Origin: Comamonadaceae bacterium | GTDB lineage: Bacteria; Pseudomonadota; Gammaproteobacteria; Burkholderiales; Burkholderiaceae_C | Direction: 5' to 3' | DNA: 31,113 nt | Assembly: GCA_947374705.1 (NCBI GenBank) | Contig: CANCDA010000006.1 | Span: 1 to 31,113, forward strand | In this document: positions 15,175-22,799 of the stretch, one piece after another | How positions within the stretch are numbered: the first letter of the stretch is position 1 | How the letters are laid out: each line of letters begins with the position of its first letter | Program-made: the position numbers and the translations under genes | The notes under the pieces: generated by a model | The model's input: the letters and a program-made list of their open reading frames with translations, nothing else | Told to the model about the DNA's origin: nothing | The model's database searches: none

Positions 15175-16986
15175 TTAACGCGGAAACGACACCCCGTTCA
15201 TAAATAGCACCACGTCCGTCACCCTCGCATATTCGACGTAATCGACATACACCATATTGATGACTTGGGCGTGACCATTGGGATCGGGGATCGTCGTGAC
15301 TTGCTGCCCCAGGCAGCGGTTGGCGGCCTTGGAGGCATCCCAGACGTCGGTGGGCGGCGTGAGCGTCCACGACATGAGGTAGAGGTCGCTGGGCACCGCT
15401 GGGCTTTGCTTGCACTGGCCGTCATAGGCCGCGAACTTGGCCTTCTGGTCGGTAACCATGGTGTCGAGAAACAAGGTGTTCGAGTAAACGTCGAACACGC
15501 GCAAATCGCCGTCGGCCGGGTCGTAGCCCACTGGGTGATCGCCATCGGCCCAATCCGCGTCGCGGTACACCCAAAAACCCGATGCGGGTTTGTCGATGGC
15601 GTAGTTTTCATCCACCACCACCATCAACGCCGTGCCATTGGCCACGTAGTCCTTCAACGCGCCTTGCGCCAAGCGCTTGCCCGTGGGCTTGGTTTTCACC
15701 ATCCAGGTGCCAATGGCATCCGACACCTGCTTGGTCATCTTGGCGTAGGTGTCGTTGTCGATATCCTCGAAATGAGACAACTTCAGGATGGCCAACTCCT
15801 TGTGGCCCCATTGCGCGAACTTCTTGATGTCGGCCAGCACGTCGGCCAAGTCAGGGCCATCCACCGGGCCGTGGTGCATGACGAACTTGCTCCCAGTCCA
15901 GCGCACCCGCAGGTCAAACCAGCGAATGCCGTACTCCAACTGGTCGTAGATGGACAAGTCTTGCGTCTTAGCCCAACTCTCCTTGATGCCGCGCCGGTAC
16001 ATGGACGAGTCGTGCGAAGCAGGCAGGGCCAAAGCCGCAACCGGTTTCACACCGAGCACGCCCAAGCGCTCCTGCATCCAAATGGCCCGATCCGTCAGGA
16101 TGGAAGACGAGAAGAACAGGCCATACAGAACCGTCTCTGATTGATGGACTTGCAGCACCATGCCCCCAGCCGCAGCCACCGACGGTGCCTTGCCATCGTC
16201 GAACTCCAGCGCGTCGCCTGTCCAGTCAATGCCCGAGCCGTTGACCTTGCCCACCCGCTGCCATAGCTTGTAGCCGTTCATCCAAGCGACGATCACCGCG
16301 CCGTCGTCCGTCAGCGCCACGCTGGGCTTAACGCCATTGCCGAACTTAGCCGCCCCCTCGTCGAACTCCACCTTGCTGCCGTTGACGCGCCCGACATTGA
16401 TCCACAGCCCGCTCGCTTCAACCTCGGAAGCCCCGGCCTGGTGGACCTCAACCACCGTGCTGCCGTTGTTCAGCGCTACTCTGGGGAAATGGCCGGTGTC
16501 GTACTGCTCGGCGTCTTCCCAATCTACACGGGTGCTGTTGACTTGACCCAGGCGGATGTAGAGGCGATCCGTGTGCAACACATTGTTGGTGCGGTGAACC
16601 TCCACCACCGCACCGCTGTCGTTCAGCGCCACCCCTGGCGTATAACCGCCACCGCTGTCTTTGGCGCCGAACCAGCTCACCGTCTGAGTGCTCGGCGATA
16701 ACGCGCCCACCTGCGTGTACAAGGTGTCGCCCGCCTCGTTTTTGTGAACTTCCACCGCCACGTTGTGAATGTTCAGCGCGCAGTCCGGCTGGGTACCACC
16801 GTCATGCGGGTGAGTCACGCTCCCCCACTCGACGGTGGCGTCCACCAGTTTGCCGACCCGGTAGTACAGCGTTGTGCCCGCTTCATTCTTATGGACATCC
16901 AGCACCGTCCCCGCCGCATTGAGCCCCACCGCCGGATCGCTACCAGAGTCGTATTGCTGACCCAGACCCAAAAACACAGTTCGCAT
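15175..16986 (-). CDS. repeat protein with C-terminal PI-PLC X-like phosphodiesterase domain
   Basis: A 603-residue protein in two parts. Residues ~3-293 hold about six imperfect ~50-residue units with the pattern D-G-x-x-P-x-V-A-L-N, VVEVH, LYxRVGxV and V-x-W, suggesting a beta-propeller or lectin-like fold. From ~320 a PI-PLC X-type barrel follows: H325 in LPASHDSSMY, D358 and R360 in WFDLRVRW, and H371-H372 in FVMHHGPVDG. The two-histidine set of bacterial PI-PLCs is therefore present. Known relatives cleave phosphoinositides or GPI anchors and are usually exported, but here no signal peptide is seen after ATG 16986 (GGGAGTG upstream). An upstream extension to 17097 would overlap the DyP gene and adds no family residues. 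Its substrate is open; the usual lipid role fits poorly with an oxidase operon. Confidence 0.78.
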   Translation of the reverse strand: MRTVFLGLGQQYDSGSDPAVGLNAAGTVLDVHKNEAGTTLYYRVGKLVDATVEWGSVTHPHDGGTQPDCALNIHNVAVEVHKNEAGDTLYTQVGALSPSTQTVSWFGAKDSGGGYTPGVALNDSGAVVEVHRTNNVLHTDRLYIRLGQVNSTRVDWEDAEQYDTGHFPRVALNNGSTVVEVHQAGASEVEASGLWINVGRVNGSKVEFDEGAAKFGNGVKPSVALTDDGAVIVAWMNGYKLWQRVGKVNGSGIDWTGDALEFDDGKAPSVAAAGGMVLQVHQSETVLYGLFFSSSILTDRAIWMQERLGVLGVKPVAALALPASHDSSMYRRGIKESWAKTQDLSIYDQLEYGIRWFDLRVRWTGSKFVMHHGPVDGPDLADVLADIKKFAQWGHKELAILKLSHFEDIDNDTYAKMTKQVSDAIGTWMVKTKPTGKRLAQGALKDYVANGTALMVVVDENYAIDKPASGFWVYRDADWADGDHPVGYDPADGDLRVFDVYSNTLFLDTMVTDQKAKFAAYDGQCKQSPAVPSDLYLMSWTLTPPTDVWDASKAANRCLGQQVTTIPDPNGHAQVINMVYVDYVEYARVTDVVLFMNGVSFPR

Positions 16987-17036
16987 AGTCTTCACTCCCT
17001 GAATAGATTGAGCGCTGCGCGCGCTGAAAAGCGGCG

Positions 17037-18458
17037 CTAACTGCCCTGAGACAAACTCGCCAAATAGCCCAGCCCGCTGATGCTGGGAAAGAAGCAATAC
17101 ACCCCGCCACGCGTGGTGATGGTTCGGCCAAAGCCGGTGAGGTTGGTGTTGTTCGTGCCGTTCTTGCCCAGTGCAGGCAGGGTGAATGAGCTGCTCGCCG
17201 GATCGTTAACACCCAAGAACACGTCTTGTCCGGTGATGTTAGAGACCGCATTGCCTTGGGTTGATCCGCCGGGCGGCACGGCTGATTTGACGAACTCGTC
17301 GGTGTCGTTCCACTGACTGGTCAAAAACTCAAACTGGTTATGAACGCTGGCGTTGATGAAGTAGCCCACCAAGCCGCGCGTGGCATCGTCTGGGTTGCTC
17401 GGGTCATAGGGCGGGCCATAGGGCATGGCGCGGCGCACGATGCGGTGGTGCGTGCTGTCGGTGCCCACCACGGCGGCGTTACGCGGGTTGTTGCGCCGGA
17501 TGTGCGAGCCAATCGGGCATTTGAGACCCAGCGTGTCATCCGTAGCGGCATCGGTGCTGACGTAGGTGAAGTTGTTGAGCTGCGCGTTGGGCAGCACCGT
17601 GCCCTGTTCGGTGGGGCACAGCTCCAGTGGGTTGCCGTTGCGCCAACGCCCGCAGATTTTGGCGGCCAGCATTTCGGTATCCATTGCGGCCTGCGTTGCG
17701 TAGGTTTCCAGCAGTTGGTCGTAGGCGGCTACGTCTTGTTCAAGAATGCGAAAGGCGGCGTAGCTGCTGTTGAGCGACAAGGCCGTGGGCGTAACGCTGT
17801 AGGTGCCCCCGCTCTCGTTGGGGTAGCCCAGCAAAAACTCGCCGGTGGCCACCACCGGCTGGTCGTCCGCAGCCCGTTTGCTGGCCGGTGCGCCCGCCAC
17901 ATTGGGCTGGGCAATGCTGTCGCGGTAACCAAAATGAATTTTGTTGTCCGGCAGCGCCGTAGCGTCGTGCGCCGACAACTCCACCATGCCGCCGCCGGCA
18001 AATGCGGCGCGCAGTTGCGTAGAAAGAGCCTCCAGCGTTTGCAAAGAGTCTTTCACCCACAGGCTGAGCAGCACGTGGACTTGGCCACCGTTGGCCAGGC
18101 CACCCACCCAAGTGGCTGGCGCGCTGGTGCCGACATCGCCCACATTGTTGGCCACTGCGGCGTTGGTGGCACCCAGTTGAAACGAGGGGTCGAAACTTTG
18201 GAGGTCACTAGCGGCAACACCCAGCGCAGCCAAGCCGGGGCTGGTGAAGCTGATGTTGACAAAGCTCGTTGGCTTAGGGAAAGCGCGCCGCGCGGTGGTG
18301 ATTTTGGGCAGCCCATTGCTGCCCGCCACCAGGGCCGCAATGAACTGGCCCGCTGCGGCCGCGTTGCTGATGCTCAAAACAAAGTGGCGTGCAAAGTCGG
18401 CGCGATAACCGCGCAGCAGCGTGCCTTGCACGTCGTCGTAGTTGATGGGCGGCGTCAT
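17037..18458 (-). CDS. Dyp-type heme peroxidase
   Basis: A 473-residue dye-decolorizing peroxidase relative, which uses H2O2 to oxidise a wide range of substrates. The N-terminal ferredoxin-like domain starts VQGTLLRGYRADFARHFVL. The distal heme motif GXXDG appears as HFGYRDSIAQPNV: D180 is kept but the last Gly is Ser181. The proximal ligand is H319 in CPIGSHIRRNNPRNA, and R342/R343 in HRIVRRAMPYGPPY supply the distal arginine. ATG 18458 lies 10 bp after the upstream small gene, so the two are coupled. No Tat or Sec signal is visible, so it should be cytoplasmic. In this operon it would be well placed to use or remove the peroxide made by the flavin and CTQ oxidases. Confidence 0.87.
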   Translation of the reverse strand: MTPPINYDDVQGTLLRGYRADFARHFVLSISNAAAAGQFIAALVAGSNGLPKITTARRAFPKPTSFVNISFTSPGLAALGVAASDLQSFDPSFQLGATNAAVANNVGDVGTSAPATWVGGLANGGQVHVLLSLWVKDSLQTLEALSTQLRAAFAGGGMVELSAHDATALPDNKIHFGYRDSIAQPNVAGAPASKRAADDQPVVATGEFLLGYPNESGGTYSVTPTALSLNSSYAAFRILEQDVAAYDQLLETYATQAAMDTEMLAAKICGRWRNGNPLELCPTEQGTVLPNAQLNNFTYVSTDAATDDTLGLKCPIGSHIRRNNPRNAAVVGTDSTHHRIVRRAMPYGPPYDPSNPDDATRGLVGYFINASVHNQFEFLTSQWNDTDEFVKSAVPPGGSTQGNAVSNITGQDVFLGVNDPASSSFTLPALGKNGTNNTNLTGFGRTITTRGGVYCFFPSISGLGYLASLSQGS

Positions 18459-18467
18459 GGTGGATGC

Positions 18468-18932
18468 TTAAGAAAATTTCGCCAGCACTTGCTGCACCGT
18501 CTGTGTGTAGGCGGCGTACAGCGTGTTGTTCGGGGCATGCTGCGAGGCGTCATTGACAGCGACGAAAGCGGCAAAACCGGCCACGTTGTCGGCCACCGGC
18601 GTCAGTGCTGCGCCGCCCACGACGAATTGCAGATTGGCGTCAAACACCGAGCCAAGTTGGGCCACAAAATCGCCAATGTAGGCGTTGAAGCTGCCGTCAT
18701 ATTCCGTGATCACGCCAATCACCAAGGTGTTGGAAGGCGTGTTCAATTCATTCGCGTCGGGGATGAGGTTGGGCTTGGAAGTGTCGAGCAACAAGAAGCG
18801 CGCGAAGTGAACGGTGCCGATGTCGGTCAGTGCCTTCTGGGCCTGCGTGCTGCCAGCGGCTTGCGAGTCGAGGATGGCCTGCGGCGTGGTGCCAGGCAGT
18901 ACCGGCATGAAAAGACTGAGGGGGCTGGTCAT
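18468..18932 (-). CDS. small conserved protein encoded just upstream of the DyP peroxidase
   Basis: A 154-residue protein I cannot assign to a named function. It carries a conserved-looking core: GTVHFARFLLLDT, then TLVIGVITEYDGSFNAYIGDF, VAQLGSVFDANLQFVVGG. The HFARF...ITEYDGSF...DF pattern is, as I recall, found in proteins beside or fused to peroxidases and other redox enzymes, and suggests a small alpha/beta domain. ATG 18932 has an AGGAG site nine bases upstream; extending to 18977 would add no family residues. It lies nine bases before the DyP start, so translational coupling and a complex with the peroxidase are plausible. No cysteines or signal peptide were noticed. Confidence 0.65.
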   Translation of the reverse strand: MTSPLSLFMPVLPGTTPQAILDSQAAGSTQAQKALTDIGTVHFARFLLLDTSKPNLIPDANELNTPSNTLVIGVITEYDGSFNAYIGDFVAQLGSVFDANLQFVVGGAALTPVADNVAGFAAFVAVNDASQHAPNNTLYAAYTQTVQQVLAKFS

Positions 18933-19013
18933 AAAAACTCCTGGGTGGGTTGGGGTAAACAAGAGACGGAGAAACAAGGGACGTGAAACGCGGGACGAGA
19001 TAAGCAGCGCAGC

Positions 19014-21011
19014 TCAGCTACAGCCACAAATGAAGGGGTAGTTTTTTTCATCAATGATGGGTTTGATGCCAAAGAAGTCATTGAGCACCGACTCGGCCGT
19101 GCAGAACGCGCCCTCGACCCAAGCTTGGTCGTTGGAGTAGGTTTCACCCACGATGAAGATGTTGGCGTCAGCACCTTTGATGAGCTGCGAAGGCTTGCGC
19201 ACTTTTTGCTGCACGTCGCACACGTCGTAGTGCGCGGCGTAGGCGTGGTAGCCCGCGCCAAAGGGCTGCAGCGACCAGTCCATGTACATCGTCTCTTTGG
19301 GCTCGGGCACGGCGCTGTAGTCGGCATTGGGGCCAAAGTGCAGCGCCGCCAATTGCTGGCGCAGCATCTTCACCATAACGGGCGTGGCTTTGCGCGGGCC
19401 TTCCAAAGGCTGGCAGTTGTCGGACAGTGGCAGTTTGCGCTGGGCCTGCGGCCCTAACTCCAACTCCTGCCAAAAGCTGGTGAACTGCTCGTCGTCGTAG
19501 CTGGCCAAAAGGCCGTACACCGGGGGCTTTTTCGTGTCTGCCGCGTTGTTGCCAAAGTACACCACTTGGCGAATGGGCATGTCGGTCACGCTGGGGCCGA
19601 TGGTGAGCCGCTTGGCAGCCATCAGCAATTGTTCCTCTTGCGTGACGCTCAAGCGCTGTGAAACGCGTGTCTCGACGGCTTTGACCAGTTCGCTCGCCGA
19701 TGCATAGGGATTGCCCACAATTTGCGGCTCACCGTCCTTGACCAATGCCTTGAGGTATTTGGCGGGGAAGCCCTGCTGGGCCAAGGCCTGGAGCACGTCC
19801 GGCGTCACCTCAAAGCTGGTGAGTTTGGCTGGGTAAGTTGTGACACTCGGATCTATCCACCATTCGGTGTCAAAGAACATGCCCACTTTGTAAGACGGCT
19901 GCATGATGGCCGACTCCAAATACAACTGCACCTTCGGGTGATTGAGTACGTCCAGCCCATCATGCTTTTGGTAGCGCGTGGCCTGCGCCACCAACTCAAT
20001 CGCGTTGCGCGGCATGGCCAGCCAAGCGGCGTTCGTGGTCTTTTCGGCGGTTTGTTGATTGGGCTGCATGCGGGTGGCGATGCCGTAGGTGATAGCGTCC
20101 CCCTGCTGCAAGATCGAGTGCAGGCGTGTGTTGGGCTGGTAGTCCAATTTCACACCCTTGGCTTTGGCCAGTTTCACGATGGCGTCAAACAAAGCGTTAA
20201 ATATGCTGGAGTAGCCGGTGGTCAGCGTTTTATATTGCGTGCCGGGTGCAAATTCGTTGTTGGATTGCACGGCCACAGCCGCATTCCAGTTGATGACGTT
20301 GGAGCTGTAACCATTGCCATCGGCGGCGTACTGATAGCCCTCCGAGCCAAGCTGGTCGAACATCAGATTCCAGTAGCCAATGTCTTTAAGCAGGTCGCCT
20401 TTTTGGTACACCGACGCGGCAGGCATGTCCACACTGATGCTGCCTTGATGATAGAACTTGCACCAGTCGGCGCGCGACATGTTTTGCGCCGCTTGCGGGG
20501 TCATCGCCAGGTTTTGCAGCGTGGTAAAGCCCGCGTCAGGCTGACCGGCGGCGGCGTAATGGTTGGCGTTATAGGGCGCGAGGTTGTTGGAGCTGATGTC
20601 GTTGAGGTAGAAGTTTTTGGCGCGCAGGCTATAGAGCTGGTTATTGGTGACGTTAAAGGGCACTGAAAATTGATCCAAGCCCAACTGCGCAATCACGGTC
20701 GTCACCACGCGATGGCCGCCGCCTTGCGGCGTGCCATCCCAGTAGGAGTAGCGCATACCGCCCAACTCTAAATAAGAATTGCCCTTGGCGTTTTGGTAGT
20801 GCCAAGTGCAGACCCGTGCACCAGCGGCGCGGGTACCGGGGTAGGCTTTGGAGAAGTCGTACTGACCCCAGTCGTAAAGCTCCAGCGTGTCGCCTTTTTG
20901 GAGTTGCTTGGGCTTGGTTTTGGCGTCTGCTGCAACGCCGTTGAGCAGCCGCCACGCGGTGTAGAGGCCCGCAGCACCGGCACCAAAAATTGAGTAGGTT
21001 TTTTTGCTCAT
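19014..21011 (-). CDS. flavin amine oxidase (L-amino-acid-oxidase-like)
   Basis: A 665-residue FAD enzyme. It starts MSKKTYSIFGAGAAGLYTAWRLL, with the dinucleotide-binding GAGAAG at residues 10-15, and ends with the second FAD segment VGETYSNDQAWVEGAFCTAESVLNDFFG. Amine oxidases of this class convert an amino acid or amine to its imine, with H2O2 as by-product. VioA and RebO are the relatives that feed VioB/RebD-type enzymes, and the same operon holds a VioB/RebD-like ferritin protein and a 2-oxoacid decarboxylase. It is longer than those enzymes (about 420-470 residues), so extra segments may shape a different substrate pocket. ATG 21011 follows AGAGGA; an A7 run in codons 3-5 could be slippery. 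Substrate unknown. Confidence 0.85.
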   Translation of the reverse strand: MSKKTYSIFGAGAAGLYTAWRLLNGVAADAKTKPKQLQKGDTLELYDWGQYDFSKAYPGTRAAGARVCTWHYQNAKGNSYLELGGMRYSYWDGTPQGGGHRVVTTVIAQLGLDQFSVPFNVTNNQLYSLRAKNFYLNDISSNNLAPYNANHYAAAGQPDAGFTTLQNLAMTPQAAQNMSRADWCKFYHQGSISVDMPAASVYQKGDLLKDIGYWNLMFDQLGSEGYQYAADGNGYSSNVINWNAAVAVQSNNEFAPGTQYKTLTTGYSSIFNALFDAIVKLAKAKGVKLDYQPNTRLHSILQQGDAITYGIATRMQPNQQTAEKTTNAAWLAMPRNAIELVAQATRYQKHDGLDVLNHPKVQLYLESAIMQPSYKVGMFFDTEWWIDPSVTTYPAKLTSFEVTPDVLQALAQQGFPAKYLKALVKDGEPQIVGNPYASASELVKAVETRVSQRLSVTQEEQLLMAAKRLTIGPSVTDMPIRQVVYFGNNAADTKKPPVYGLLASYDDEQFTSFWQELELGPQAQRKLPLSDNCQPLEGPRKATPVMVKMLRQQLAALHFGPNADYSAVPEPKETMYMDWSLQPFGAGYHAYAAHYDVCDVQQKVRKPSQLIKGADANIFIVGETYSNDQAWVEGAFCTAESVLNDFFGIKPIIDEKNYPFICGCS

Positions 21012-21067
21012 GAAATCCTCTGTTTATTCCTTGGGTTGGGAGTGCTGCTTGGGCGTGGTGCTTAGGC

Positions 21068-22783
21068 TTATTCCATACCCAGGCGGTACATCTGGCGGGG
21101 CAATACTTTCTCGGGGATCACCAGCTCCACCAACGTGGGTTGCTTGCTGGGTTTCTTCAACTCCAGCAGCACAGCATTGAGCTCAGTCACCGTGCTGGCG
21201 CGGTAGCCCTTGGCACCATAAGCTTGGGCCAGTGCCATGTAGTCCCACTTGGGCAAGATGTCAAAGCTATCAAACTGGTGCTCGGGGCCCGGCTCAAAGG
21301 CGGTCATGTCCACATACACCTGCTCAATGGCATAGACGCCATTGCTCATGACAAAGATGACCGCGTCCAAGTTGTTTCTGGCCAGGGTGGAGAGCGATTG
21401 GCACACCATCATGAAACCGCCATCGCCCGCCACCGTCCAGGCGCGCTTGCCACTGCCCAGTTGTGTGCCACAGGCGGCACCGGTTTCAAAGCCAATGCAT
21501 TGCCAAGCTGCTGAGGCAATGAAACTGTTTTTGGTCAAGCCCATCGCATTGGTGGCCACGTACATGGCCGAGCTGACGCCCAGCGTCATCACCACTTTGT
21601 CCAGCATCTTGTGGTCGGCCAGGAACTTCATCGAGTGCTGGTAGAAGCGGTTGTAGGTCAAGGTCTCGGGCTTGTCGTTCCAGCGCGGGTCTGAGTTGGA
21701 AAGCCAGGGCTCGGGATAGACCGGGAGCTTGGGTTTGGGTGTCTTGATGGGGTAGGCCTTGCTCTTCTTGAATCGCAGCAAAAGCGCCTGCATAAAGTCT
21801 TGCATGGCCACGCCGGGGTAAACAAAGTAGCCCGCACGAATCTGCTCCGTAGTGGCCAACACCATTTGCGCGTATTTATTCTCAATGAACCACAGGTAGT
21901 CGTCGGTGATGATGGCTCCCAGGGTCAGCACACAATCGGCCTGCTTGACCTGCTCGCTCACGCTGGCGATGGAGGCTGCGTCGGCATAAGTGCCAATGAA
22001 TTTGCTGCCCTTTTCGTCCAGCACGGTTTTACCCAGGCTGGTGGTGGTGTACAAAAATCCGCTGGCGTCAATGATCTCTTGCAGCAAGTCCGACAAGCCG
22101 TGGCGCAGCACTTCCACCCCGGCTAAAATGAGCGGCTGCTTGGCTGCGCTGATTTGCGTCCAGGCCTGCTCCACCGCATTGGCCAAGGCCAGCGGCTCGC
22201 TTTGCGGCACTTGGGCTTGCAGCGCTTGCTTGGACGGCCGGGGGCAAGGCTCGCCCCACACCTCTTTGTAGCAAGCGATATAAACCGGCCTTTGGTGCGT
22301 GAGCGCGGCCACCAGCAGCCGGTCAATTTTCTCGGGCGCGCCTTCTGAGCTGCTCAGCGTCTCGGCATCCACCGTCACGTGCTCATACACCGCTTGGTCA
22401 GCATCCAACTTGCCCGTGGAGTGGTGATAAAGCACCCCGTACATGCTGCCGATTTTTCGAGCATCAGCACCCGGCGTGGCGCTGATCACCACCACCGGGC
22501 TGCGCTCAACATAAGCCCCCGCTATGGCGTTGAGCGCGCTGAACGTGCTCACCCCGTATTGCAGCGAGACCGCGCCCAGCCCACGCGTGCGGCCATAGGC
22601 GTCGGCCGCGTAGGCCGCATCCAACTCATTGACAGCACCAATGGCGCGCACACCGTCAAAATGCTCCAGCGCCTGGGTGAAGTGCTTGACGTAGTCACCG
22701 GGGATTTGAAATACCTCGGTCACGTTGAGCTGCTTGAGCCGCGTTAGCAAATAGTCGGCAACGGTGAAAGGTGTGGCGTCCAT
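21068..22783 (-). CDS. ThDP-dependent 2-oxoacid decarboxylase (pyruvate/indolepyruvate decarboxylase family)
   Basis: A 571-residue enzyme of the PDC/IPDC group. E53 in NELDAAYAADAYGR is the conserved glutamate that activates thiamine diphosphate. H120-H121 in LYHHSTG match the paired catalytic histidines of pyruvate decarboxylases. The ThDP/Mg motif begins GDGGFMMV at 453 and ends at N481 (MSNGVYAIEQ), with E487 at the position of the catalytic PDC glutamate. It should remove CO2 from a 2-oxo acid to give an aldehyde. A TGGAG Shine-Dalgarno supports ATG 22783; an in-frame start five codons upstream is less likely. It follows the CxxCH gene by 16 bp. Phenylpyruvate or indolepyruvate from the amine oxidase is an attractive but unproven substrate. 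Confidence 0.88.
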   Translation of the reverse strand: MDATPFTVADYLLTRLKQLNVTEVFQIPGDYVKHFTQALEHFDGVRAIGAVNELDAAYAADAYGRTRGLGAVSLQYGVSTFSALNAIAGAYVERSPVVVISATPGADARKIGSMYGVLYHHSTGKLDADQAVYEHVTVDAETLSSSEGAPEKIDRLLVAALTHQRPVYIACYKEVWGEPCPRPSKQALQAQVPQSEPLALANAVEQAWTQISAAKQPLILAGVEVLRHGLSDLLQEIIDASGFLYTTTSLGKTVLDEKGSKFIGTYADAASIASVSEQVKQADCVLTLGAIITDDYLWFIENKYAQMVLATTEQIRAGYFVYPGVAMQDFMQALLLRFKKSKAYPIKTPKPKLPVYPEPWLSNSDPRWNDKPETLTYNRFYQHSMKFLADHKMLDKVVMTLGVSSAMYVATNAMGLTKNSFIASAAWQCIGFETGAACGTQLGSGKRAWTVAGDGGFMMVCQSLSTLARNNLDAVIFVMSNGVYAIEQVYVDMTAFEPGPEHQFDSFDILPKWDYMALAQAYGAKGYRASTVTELNAVLLELKKPSKQPTLVELVIPEKVLPRQMYRLGME

Positions 22784-22799
22784 GACTTGCTCCAGCAAA

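Noticed and set aside
15265..16140. Open frame antisense to the PI-PLC-like gene
   Set aside because: The minus strand has conserved PI-PLC motifs and a Shine-Dalgarno; the plus frame has none.
17340..18986. A 548-codon open frame antisense to the DyP and small-protein genes
   Set aside because: Same reason: high GC leaves the reverse frame open. The minus-strand frame carries DyP heme motifs.
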